Origin: an uncultured Oceanospirillaceae bacterium
GTDB lineage: Bacteria > Pseudomonadota > Gammaproteobacteria > Pseudomonadales > Balneatricaceae
DNA length: 11,884 nt
Reading direction: 5' to 3'
NCBI GenBank assembly: GCA_946221045.1
Contig: CAMIIY010000026.1
Coordinates: 1-11,884, forward strand
In this document: in pieces, positions 6,482 to 11,884 of the stretch
How positions within the stretch are numbered: the stretch's first letter is position 1
Layout: every line of letters begins with the position of its first letter
Notes under the pieces: generated by a model
The model's input: only the letters and a program-made list of their open reading frames with translations
What the model was told of the DNA's origin: nothing
Database searches by the model: none
Program-made: the position numbers and the translations under genes

Positions 6482-7306
6482 ATGATTGATACCGCTACAA
6501 ACATAGAAATTGTTTATGAAGATGAGTATCTGATCGCACTTAACAAACCCGCCGGACTGTTAGTGCATCCCAGTTGGCTTACACCACGTGGCACGCCCAA
6601 CCTTGCAAGCATACTCAAAACCTATCTGGGTACCGCTCCGTACACGGTGCATCGCCTTGACCGACCCACTTCGGGCCTTATTCTGTTTGCAAAAACCAAA
6701 ACCGTCGCGCAACAGCTTAACCACCTCTTTGCCGGACATCAGATCACGAAAACCTATTACGCAGTTTGTCGGGGCTACGTTGACTCTGAAGGCCTCATTG
6801 ATTATCCACTCAAAGAAGAAAAAGACCGCATAGCAGACAAGTTTATGGCGGATGACAAACCCGCTCAGGAAGCAATTACAGCATTCCGGTGCCTAGCGCA
6901 GGTGGAATTGCCCATCGCAGTCGGGCGCTATACCTCCGCCCGTTATTCACTGGTTGAGGCTCAGCCAAAGACCGGCCGGAAACATCAGATCAGACGCCAT
7001 ATGAAGCATATCTTCCACCCCATCATCGGAGATTCAAAACATGGCGACAACAAGCAGAACAAGGCTCTCAGAGAACATTATGACCTGAATCGACTGATGC
7101 TGATGGCGGTCAGGCTTGATTTTTTACATCCGGTTACCGGCCAACCGCTTGAACTGTTAGCAGGCCTGGATCAAGCAACCCGGCAGTTGTTTGAACACTT
7201 TGGCTGGCAGGCATATTTTCCAACAGGTCACAAAGATAAATCGGCCGGTTTTATTGTTATCAATCCACCTGATCAAGCGCAAACTGTCGATACTGTTAAT
7301 GCTTAA
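6482..7306 (+). CDS. truC: tRNA pseudouridine(65) synthase TruC
   Basis: A 274-residue RluA-family pseudouridine synthase without an S4 domain. It starts almost at once with the catalytic fold (IVYEDEYLIALNKPAGLLVH), as TruC does. The catalytic aspartate is D60 in HRLDRPTSGLILFAK; the proline after DR is the TruC-type variant of the RluA motif HRLDxxTSG. Later motifs are FAGHQITKTYYAVCRGY, PKTGRKHQIRRHMKHI and HPIIGDSKHGD (about 163-195), all typical of TruC. It isomerises U65 in the acceptor/T-stem region of certain tRNAs. The C-terminus after about residue 245 is a low-conservation tail. The ATG at 6482 has GGGAG about 6 nt upstream. It stands alone, divergent from yccA. Confidence 0.93.
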   Translation: MIDTATNIEIVYEDEYLIALNKPAGLLVHPSWLTPRGTPNLASILKTYLGTAPYTVHRLDRPTSGLILFAKTKTVAQQLNHLFAGHQITKTYYAVCRGYVDSEGLIDYPLKEEKDRIADKFMADDKPAQEAITAFRCLAQVELPIAVGRYTSARYSLVEAQPKTGRKHQIRRHMKHIFHPIIGDSKHGDNKQNKALREHYDLNRLMLMAVRLDFLHPVTGQPLELLAGLDQATRQLFEHFGWQAYFPTGHKDKSAGFIVINPPDQAQTVDTVNA

Positions 7307-7513
7307 GGCCAGCCGGATCTGTTGCCGTTACTGCCTGCAGCGCACACCTCTCAACAACCCGGTCCGGGTGGCGTAGCGGGTTTAATTTCAGACCACCCAA
7401 ACAGCCAATCTCTGGCGAGGTTTATAAACACTGATTAATTGATCTGTGTGGTTTTTTTTCATTTGAGGCTATGCTCTAATCGCCCTTTTTAAAATTACAG
7501 TGACCCGCGGTAC
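7307..7513 (+). other. truC-mtnN spacer with alternative hairpins
   Basis: This 207-bp spacer has no convincing gene. Around 7356-7398 there are three competing pairings: ACCCGG with CCGGGT (7357-7362/7364-7369), AACCCG with CGGGTT (7356-7361/7377-7382), and GGGTGG with CCACCC (7366-7371/7393-7398). They share bases and cannot all form. Then comes an AT-rich stretch (7420-7500) with a run of eight T at 7452-7459 and a weak -10-like TCTAAT at 7475-7480. It could hold the truC terminator, the mtnN promoter, or a structured leader. I recognise no known riboswitch class. Confidence 0.4.
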
Positions 7514-8266
7514 ATGAATACTCAAGTGACACAGGAAAGCAGTTTACTGGCGCGTAAAGATGCGCTGCGAATCGGACTCATCGGCGCCATGGATGAAGAG
7601 GTTGAACTGCTGAAAGCCTCCCTTGAGAATCGCGAAGATCTGCAATTGGCAGGGTACGATTTTCATACTGGCCAGCTTCACGGGGTAGACGTTATCCTGC
7701 TGAAATCAGGCATCGGCAAGGTGAATGCAGCAATCGGCTGCACCCTGTTACTGCAGCATTTCCAACCAGATTGCGTGATCAATACAGGTTCAGCCGGTGG
7801 TTTTGATCCGGCATTGAATGTGGGCGATATCGTGATCTGTAATGCGGTGTGCCACCATGATGTGGATGTCACTGCTTTTGGTTATGCACCGGGACAGGTT
7901 CCCGGGCTACCTGAAGTCTTTTTGCCCCACCCGGAACTGGCAGAGCTGGCTGAACGCTGCATTGCCAACATGGACGGCATGCATACCTGTCATGGACTGA
8001 TTGCTACGGGTGATCAGTTTATGCATGACCCAGAGCGGGTAGAGAAAACCCGGGCCCTGTTTCCGAACCTGACGGCAGTTGAGATGGAAGCTGCCGCCAT
8101 TGCGCAGACCTGCCATCAGTTTGCCGTGCCGTTTATCATAATCCGTTCGTTATCTGATATTGCCGGCAAGGCTTCCAACCTCTCTTTTGAGCAGTTTTTA
8201 CATGTTGCAGCCAAGCATTCTGCAGAAATGATTCTATCTATGATTGATGCCGCCGCCAGAGGCTGA
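7514..8266 (+). CDS. mtnN: 5'-methylthioadenosine/SAH nucleosidase
   Basis: A 250-residue MtnN (Pfs) enzyme. It hydrolyses methylthioadenosine and S-adenosylhomocysteine to adenine plus the thioribose product, and also 5'-deoxyadenosine left by radical SAM enzymes. It feeds methionine salvage and, where LuxS is present, autoinducer-2 formation. Motifs: RIGLIGAMDEEVELL (19-33, with E29 matching E. coli Glu12), LKSGIGKVNAA (63-73), NTGSAGG (90-96), AVEMEAAAIAQ (188-198, E192 matching Glu174) and RSLSDIAG (211-218, D215 matching the catalytic Asp197). The N-terminus has about 17 residues more than E. coli MtnN. The ATG at 7514 lacks a clear Shine-Dalgarno sequence, while AGGAAAG lies inside the extension without a usual start codon after it, so the true start is not certain. 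Confidence 0.96.
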   Translation: MNTQVTQESSLLARKDALRIGLIGAMDEEVELLKASLENREDLQLAGYDFHTGQLHGVDVILLKSGIGKVNAAIGCTLLLQHFQPDCVINTGSAGGFDPALNVGDIVICNAVCHHDVDVTAFGYAPGQVPGLPEVFLPHPELAELAERCIANMDGMHTCHGLIATGDQFMHDPERVEKTRALFPNLTAVEMEAAAIAQTCHQFAVPFIIIRSLSDIAGKASNLSFEQFLHVAAKHSAEMILSMIDAAARG

Positions 8267-8273
8267 TAAAACT

Positions 8274-8302
8274 AGCCCCTGCAGAATAATAAAACAGGGG
8301 CT
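8274..8302 (+). terminator. Hairpin ending mtnN and covering next gene's RBS
   Basis: An 8-bp perfect stem, AGCCCCTG paired with CAGGGGCT around a 13-nt A-rich loop, begins 7 nt after the mtnN stop and is followed by GTATTTTC, a fair T-tract. The 3' arm contains AGGGG (8296-8300), which is the only Shine-Dalgarno-like sequence for the ATG at 8311. The same element could thus terminate transcription or hide the ribosome-binding site. Confidence 0.65.
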
Positions 8303-8310
8303 GTATTTTC

Positions 8311-9486
8311 ATGATTACCTCGTTTCACCCCCCGGTACGTACACTGATGGGGCCGGGCCCGTCCGATGTAAATCCGCGGGTACTGGCTGCCATGGCCCGT
8401 CCTACCATTGGCCATCTTGATCCTGCATTCATCGAAATGATGGATCAGATCAAGCTGATGCTGAAAAGTATTTTTAAAACCGGCAACGAACTCACGATTC
8501 CCGTATCCGCTCCGGGATCAGCCGGTATGGAAGCCTGTTTCGTCAATCTGGTTGAGCCCGGCGATAAAGTAATTGTCTGTCAGAATGGCGTCTTCGGCGG
8601 ACGCATGAAAGAGAACGTGCAGCGCTTCGGTGGCGAAGCCATTATGGTTCAGGATGAATGGGGCAAACCGGTTGATCCTGAGAAAGTACGGGCGGCATTC
8701 AAGGCACATCCTGATGCCAAGATTCTCGCCTTTGTTCATGCAGAAACCAGTACCGGTGTACGCTCAGATGCGCAACAGTTGTGCGCCATTGCCAAAGAAT
8801 TTGATGCCCTGACCATTGTTGATGCGGTGACCTCTCTGGCAGGCATTGAAGTTAACGTGGATGGCTGGGGCATAGATGCTATCTATTCAGGCACCCAGAA
8901 ATGCCTCTCCTGCCCACCCGGCATCTCACCTGTCAGTTTCAGCGAACGGGCTGTAGAGCGTGTTAAATCACGCACGACACCGGTCCCCAGCTGGTTCCTC
9001 GATAAAAATCTGGTGATGGGTTACTGGGGAGGATCCGGCAAACGTGCTTATCACCACACCGCCCCCATCAATTCACTTTACGCCCTGCATGAAGCGCTGG
9101 TTATGGTGCAGGAAGAGGGTCTTGAGAATGTCTGGGCGCGGCACCAGAAGCATCATGCAGCCTTGCGTGCCGGGCTTGAAGCCATGGGGCTTTCGTTTCT
9201 GGTCGATGAAGCATCGCGTTTACCGCAACTTAACTCGGTCTGGATTCCTCAAGGCGTAGATGATGCAGCGGTGCGCACAGCATTGTTAGAAAACTATAAT
9301 CTGGAAATTGGTGCAGGCCTGGGCGATCTGGCAGGCAAAGTCTGGCGTATTGGTCTGATGGGAGCCGCCTGCAATCAGCGCAATGTTATGTTGTGTCTGG
9401 ATGCGCTGGAAAATACCCTGCAGGGTATGAATGCCCCGATTAAGCTGGGTGTTGCCGCGCAGGCTGCGTTGGCCAGTTACCGCTAA
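8311..9486 (+). CDS. Class V aminotransferase, alanine/serine-glyoxylate type
   Basis: A 391-residue pyridoxal-phosphate enzyme of the class V aminotransferase family, closest in motif to alanine-glyoxylate, serine-glyoxylate and ureidoglycine-glyoxylate (PucG) transaminases. The N-terminus has the family's [17 protein letters not shown] and IGHLDPAF. The cofactor-binding core is visible: [10 protein letters not shown] (66-75), HAETSTGV (143-150), VDAVTSLAG with D171 contacting the pyridine nitrogen, and [12 protein letters not shown] with K197 as the Schiff-base lysine. Length is normal. The likely reaction is transfer of an amino group from alanine, serine or ureidoglycine to glyoxylate, giving glycine. 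No purine-degradation genes are nearby, so PucG is not favoured by context. It may be co-transcribed with mtnN, 44 bp upstream, subject to the hairpin between them. Confidence 0.9.
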   Translation: MITSFHPPVRTLMGPGPSDVNPRVLAAMARPTIGHLDPAFIEMMDQIKLMLKSIFKTGNELTIPVSAPGSAGMEACFVNLVEPGDKVIVCQNGVFGGRMKENVQRFGGEAIMVQDEWGKPVDPEKVRAAFKAHPDAKILAFVHAETSTGVRSDAQQLCAIAKEFDALTIVDAVTSLAGIEVNVDGWGIDAIYSGTQKCLSCPPGISPVSFSERAVERVKSRTTPVPSWFLDKNLVMGYWGGSGKRAYHHTAPINSLYALHEALVMVQEEGLENVWARHQKHHAALRAGLEAMGLSFLVDEASRLPQLNSVWIPQGVDDAAVRTALLENYNLEIGAGLGDLAGKVWRIGLMGAACNQRNVMLCLDALENTLQGMNAPIKLGVAAQAALASYR

Positions 9487-9492
9487 GTCATC

Positions 9493-9515
9493 TGCCCCCA
9501 CTGCCTGTGGGGGCA
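9493..9515. terminator. Hairpin between convergent genes
   Basis: A perfect 9-bp GC-rich stem, TGCCCCCAC paired with GTGGGGGCA around a 5-nt loop, begins 6 nt after the aminotransferase stop and 10 nt from the stop of the convergent thioredoxin gene. There is no T-tract on either strand, so it may act as a stem-only or bidirectional terminator. Confidence 0.65.
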
Positions 9516-9525
9516 AACCTTCCGG

Positions 9526-10014
9526 CTACAGCAGCGACCTCAGCTGCTGAATGGTTTTATCACTGTCCCATTCCCGACCTCCCAGAACCGTCTCGACTTT
9601 TTTGCCGCTTCGGTCGTAGATCAGCGTAGTGGGCAGTCCACGCAGCCCCAGAGTACTGAAAGACTGGCCCGCTTCATCCAGCAGGATAGGGAAGGTAAGC
9701 TCAGTCTCTAACTCCAGCAAAAATGCAGAAACGGCTGCATTAGATTCACCGGCATTAACAGCAATGATCTCAAACGCCTCACCCTGCATCGCTTGCCTCA
9801 GACGTTCCATTCCCGGCATCTCCTTGATGCAGGGCGGACACCAGGTGGCCCAGAAATTAAGTACCACTATCTTGCCTCGGTAATCATTCAGCGCAACGAT
9901 GGCACCATCAGTATCAGGAAAGCTAAAGCTGAAGACATCAGCCTCCTGAGCCTTTGCAGGCAAACTGAGTGTAAGCAGGGCGTAGCAGCAGGCCGTTAAA
10001 ATTGCAGATCTCAT
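9526..10014 (-). CDS. Exported TlpA-like thioredoxin-fold protein
   Basis: A 162-residue thiol-disulfide oxidoreductase of the TlpA/ResA/redoxin group. An N-terminal signal peptide (hydrophobic 4-18, cleavage predicted after A22 in LPAKA-QEAD) sends it to the periplasm. The mature domain has LNDYRGKIVVLNFWATWCPPCIKEMPGM with the active-site pair C59-P-P-C62 (stretch about 42-68) and the cis-proline P128 in GLRGLPTTLIYDRSG. It is likely a reductant of periplasmic disulfides, for instance in cytochrome c maturation or oxidative repair; no cyc/ccm genes are nearby to decide. The ATG at 10014 has only a weak ribosome-binding site. It is divergent from the reductase gene across an 89-bp spacer holding a nested dyad. 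Confidence 0.92.
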   Translation of the reverse strand: MRSAILTACCYALLTLSLPAKAQEADVFSFSFPDTDGAIVALNDYRGKIVVLNFWATWCPPCIKEMPGMERLRQAMQGEAFEIIAVNAGESNAAVSAFLLELETELTFPILLDEAGQSFSTLGLRGLPTTLIYDRSGKKVETVLGGREWDSDKTIQQLRSLL

Positions 10015-10031
10015 AATGATACAAACTCGTA

Positions 10032-10076
10032 CGGGGATGTGGTCAGTATTATTGTTTTATACTCAGATATTCCCCG
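10032..10076. promoter_or_regulatory. Nested dyad in divergent spacer
   Basis: Two inverted repeats share the centre 10054: outer CGGGGA (10032-10037) with TCCCCG (10071-10076), inner AGTAT (10045-10049) with ATACT (10059-10063), each separated by exactly 7 bp from its partner on the same side. A -10-like TATACT for the plus gene (10058-10063) and AATACT on the minus strand (10045-10050) overlap the inner arms. This looks like a regulator site controlling both divergent genes; no regulator is identified. Confidence 0.35.
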
Positions 10077-10103
10077 GTCAGATTGGTTCAGAGTGGATAG
10101 AAA

Positions 10104-10979
10104 ATGAAAGTAGCATTTATCGGACTTGGCGTCATGGGTTTCCCAATGGCAGGACACCTTGCTCACGCCGGACATGAGGTTTGTGTTTTTAATCGCACCG
10201 CAACCAAAGCACAACAGTGGCTGGAGACCTACACCGGCAGTACAGCTACTACACCTTCGCAGGCAGCGGCAGACGCTGACATTGTTTTTACCTGTGTGGG
10301 CAATGATGATGACTTACGCGCAGTGGTGCTTGGCGACTCGGGTGCGTTGCACGGCATGCGCCCCGGTAGCATTCTGGTTGACCACACCACTGCATCGGCT
10401 GATGCTGCACGCCAGCTTGCCGGCGAAGCACAGGGCAGAGGGGTTCACTTTATAGATGCGCCGGTTTCCGGAGGGCAGGCTGGAGCGGAAAATGGCGTTC
10501 TGAGTATCATGTGCGGCGGAGCAGCAGCACCGTTTGCGCAAGCAACTGAAGTGATGCGGGCCTATGGCAGAACCATTGAGCGACTGGGCGATGTCGGCTC
10601 AGGCCAGCTGGCAAAGATGGTTAATCAGATCTGTGTTGCCGGTGTCTTGCAAGGATTGGCAGAGGGTGTGCATTTTGCGAAGCAGGCAGGTTTAGACCCA
10701 CTTCAGGTATTTTCACTGATCCAGCACGGTGCGGCGGGATCCTGGCAGATGGCAAACCGGCACCAGAGCATGATAGAGGGACGTTACGATTACGGCTTTG
10801 CGGTAGACTGGATGCGCAAAGACCTGAACATAGCCCTGTCTGAAGCGCGTCGAAACGGCGCACAGTTGCCCGTTACCGCACTAATCGATCAGTTCTACGC
10901 TGACCTGCAGCGCCATGGGGCGGGGCGTCAGGACACATCCAGCCTGTTACAGCGACTTGAATCAGATAATAACCATTAA
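10104..10979 (+). CDS. NAD(P)-dependent beta-hydroxyacid dehydrogenase (GlxR/MmsB family)
   Basis: A 291-residue member of the 3-hydroxyisobutyrate dehydrogenase family. An N-terminal Rossmann domain starts with FIGLGVMGFPMAGHLAHAGH (5-24). FIDAPVSGGQAGAENGVLSIM (117-136) is the substrate-binding glycine loop, GSGQLAKMVNQ contains the catalytic K171 and the nearby N174, and the all-alpha C-terminal domain carries the late motif WMRKDLNIALSEARRNGAQLP. The family includes tartronate-semialdehyde reductase (GlxR/GarR), 3-hydroxyisobutyrate dehydrogenase (MmsB) and related reductases; motifs alone do not separate them. Length is normal. The ATG at 10104 has GAGTGGA 6 nt upstream. A glyoxylate-type aminotransferase nearby makes tartronate semialdehyde or a related C3 acid plausible, but this is inference; no gcl or hyi gene is present. 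Confidence 0.9.
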   Translation: MKVAFIGLGVMGFPMAGHLAHAGHEVCVFNRTATKAQQWLETYTGSTATTPSQAAADADIVFTCVGNDDDLRAVVLGDSGALHGMRPGSILVDHTTASADAARQLAGEAQGRGVHFIDAPVSGGQAGAENGVLSIMCGGAAAPFAQATEVMRAYGRTIERLGDVGSGQLAKMVNQICVAGVLQGLAEGVHFAKQAGLDPLQVFSLIQHGAAGSWQMANRHQSMIEGRYDYGFAVDWMRKDLNIALSEARRNGAQLPVTALIDQFYADLQRHGAGRQDTSSLLQRLESDNNH

Positions 10980-11010
10980 TAAAGTATGGCTATTATGTCC
11001 CATTGGTTAA

Positions 11011-11038
11011 TAGACAGACAGTATTAACGCCGTATAAT
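11011..11038 (+). promoter_or_regulatory. Strong sigma-70 promoter for small membrane protein
   Basis: TAGACA (11011-11016, 5/6) and a perfect TATAAT (11033-11038) are 16 bp apart. Transcription would begin near 11045, leaving a leader of about 40 nt before the ATG at 11084. It is the best promoter match in the window. Confidence 0.7.
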
Positions 11039-11083
11039 GCGCCGCAATATAATTTTCTAACTATTACCCTTGAGGACAGTTCT

Positions 11084-11218
11084 ATGGATAAGTACAACCT
11101 GATTTCGGTTGCACCGAGCCTGGCCATTGTGGTGGTCATGATCATTGGCACTTTTGTAGGTACCCGCGTACTGAAAAAAGTCATTGCCAAAGACGCCGCA
11201 GCTGCTGAAAAACAGTAA
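11084..11218 (+). CDS. 44-residue single-pass membrane protein
   Basis: I do not recognise a family. The protein is MDKYNLISVA-, then a hydrophobic segment at about 8-27 (APSLAIVVVMIIGTFVG), then a basic region (TRVLKKVIAK) and an Ala/Glu/Lys-rich tail ending AEKQ. One transmembrane helix with a basic cytoplasmic flank predicts N-out/C-in topology. The frame is open upstream to 11003, but the ATG at 11084 is chosen because GAGGA (11072-11076) sits 7 nt before it and the -10 box at 11033 lies inside the longer frame. It has its own strong promoter and a terminator hairpin after it, so it is a stand-alone, probably well-expressed gene. It could be a small accessory subunit of a membrane complex; this is a guess from size and topology. 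Confidence 0.75.
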   Translation: MDKYNLISVAPSLAIVVVMIIGTFVGTRVLKKVIAKDAAAAEKQ

Positions 11219-11226
11219 TCTGCACG

Positions 11227-11245
11227 GGGTCACTTCATGTGACCC
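11227..11245. terminator. Hairpin between small protein gene and DUF1853 gene
   Basis: A perfect 7-bp stem, GGGTCAC paired with GTGACCC around TTCAT, starts 8 nt after the small protein's stop and ends 8 nt before the stop of the convergent gene at 11254. The flanking T-tracts are weak (TTAACC), but the placement suits a shared terminator. Confidence 0.65.
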
Positions 11246-11253
11246 TTAACCTA

Positions 11254-11884
11254 TTACCAGTTATCCGGTACCACAAAACCTCTGTCCAGCTCTTTCCAGC
11301 CATGATCTGTTACATAACCACGCGAGATCAGAACCGGACAACTTACACCGCTTAGCAACACTTCCAGACGTTCAAGTTCTAAGTTTTCATCCGCTCTTGC
11401 AGCCAGCCAGAAAGGTTTCTGCAGTATGGCAAAGCGCAGGGCGCTGTCCGCTTCACTTAATTTTTTGACGTCACCTTGTCTCAGCCACCAGCCCTGCCAG
11501 TGGTGCGGATTAATTTCTGCTGCCAACTGGGGCGGGCAACCTTCCCCCCAGGGATGAAACAGGTAACCCTGCAGTAGCAACGCCTGCTGCGTAATGCTGA
11601 ATTGATGCGCAGCCAGTATGGCGCTGGCAGCCGGATGCTGGTCAATCGGCAACTGATGATTCAGGAAGCGTTGATATTTAATATCCAGCCGGTCCACTTT
11701 TCCCGGGCCGATGAAATGCCTCAGCTCTGTGCCTGCGCCCACCCTCAGATAAAATTTAACAGCACACTCCAGGTGAAAGTCCTCGCCAAGATAGCGGCCA
11801 ATAAAATCCAGTTCACCCAGTGTTTTCTTATCTTTTTTTATTTGTATATTTCTTTTTAAATCATTTATTTGCTTGCTGTTATTA
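11254..11884 (-). CDS. DUF1853 family protein, 5' end beyond window
   Basis: The minus-strand frame is open to the right edge, so the gene is incomplete at its N-terminus; a GTG at 11742 is internal, since homology-like sequence continues upstream of it. The visible 209 residues contain KKTLGELDFIGRY (about 11794-11832), FHLECAVKFYLRVG (11737-11778), HFIGPGKVDRLDIKYQRFLNHQLP just after, then LLLQGYLFHPWGEG, NPHHWQGWWLRQGD and a C-terminus ending VVPDNW. From memory these match DUF1853, a conserved proteobacterial family of unknown function. GELDF followed by LECAVK resembles the D...E-x-K core of PD-(D/E)XK nuclease-fold proteins (inference). The first 64 bases at the right edge have only 11 G/C, far below the rest, encoding a Lys/Asn/Ile-rich segment. 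It converges on the small membrane protein gene. Confidence 0.75.
   Translation of the reverse strand, partial: NNSKQINDLKRNIQIKKDKKTLGELDFIGRYLGEDFHLECAVKFYLRVGAGTELRHFIGPGKVDRLDIKYQRFLNHQLPIDQHPAASAILAAHQFSITQQALLLQGYLFHPWGEGCPPQLAAEINPHHWQGWWLRQGDVKKLSEADSALRFAILQKPFWLAARADENLELERLEVLLSGVSCPVLISRGYVTDHGWKELDRGFVVPDNW

Noticed and set aside
7357..7398. Possible tRNA or tRNA remnant
   Set aside because: GGTGGCGTAGC looks slightly like a D-arm, but no acceptor stem, anticodon arm or TTCRA-type T-loop can be assembled.
8311..9486. PucG of a purine-degradation cluster
   Set aside because: The sequence family is compatible, but no allantoin, ureide or urate genes lie nearby, so only the broader aminotransferase call is supported.

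Overview
The window reads as ordinary chromosomal DNA of a gammaproteobacterium. Base composition is near 50% GC by eye, genes are tightly packed, and no mobile element, phage, CRISPR or tRNA/rRNA signal is visible. The gene order yccA-tusD-tusC-tusB-tusE is the arrangement I know from Pseudomonas-like and marine gammaproteobacteria, and the protein sequences suit an Oceanospirillales/Pseudomonadales-type organism. The exact genus is inference and not certain.

Layout. 1-1261 (+): a radical SAM protein cut by the left edge, followed 12 bp later by a YjbQ-family protein. 1445-2794 (+): an AGCS-family sodium:alanine/glycine symporter with its own long upstream region. A bidirectional terminator at 2813-2836 separates it from a minus-strand block (2854-6355). 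In transcription order that block is yccA (Bax inhibitor-1 family), the tusDCBE sulfur-relay operon for tRNA 2-thiouridine synthesis, a stand-alone CheW-like protein, and a glycine-zipper envelope protein. 6482-9486 (+): truC (tRNA pseudouridine-65 synthase), mtnN (MTA/SAH nucleosidase) and a class V aminotransferase of the alanine/serine-glyoxylate type. 9526-10014 (-): an exported TlpA-like thioredoxin. It is divergent from a GlxR/3-hydroxyisobutyrate dehydrogenase-family reductase (10104-10979, +). 11084-11218 (+): a 44-residue single-pass membrane protein with a near-consensus sigma-70 promoter. 11254-11884 (-): a DUF1853-type protein running off the right edge.

How the genes relate. Three themes recur. 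The first is tRNA modification: TusDCBE relays sulfur to the wobble uridine, and TruC makes pseudouridine 65. The second is S-adenosylmethionine chemistry: a radical SAM enzyme, plus MtnN, which removes the MTA, SAH and 5'-deoxyadenosine by-products. The third is small-acid and amino-acid metabolism: an alanine/glycine symporter, a glyoxylate-type aminotransferase, and a tartronate-semialdehyde/hydroxyisobutyrate-type reductase. These links are inferred from families; apart from the tus operon the genes are not in shared operons.

I found no convincing new multi-gene system. The most useful leads are: (a) a hairpin between mtnN and the aminotransferase whose 3' arm contains the aminotransferase ribosome-binding site; (b) an intrinsic terminator placed just before tusD; (c) a nested dyad with a single centre in the divergent 10015-10103 spacer; (d) the 44-aa membrane protein; (e) the DUF1853 protein, whose true N-terminal part shows a PD-(D/E)XK-like pattern.
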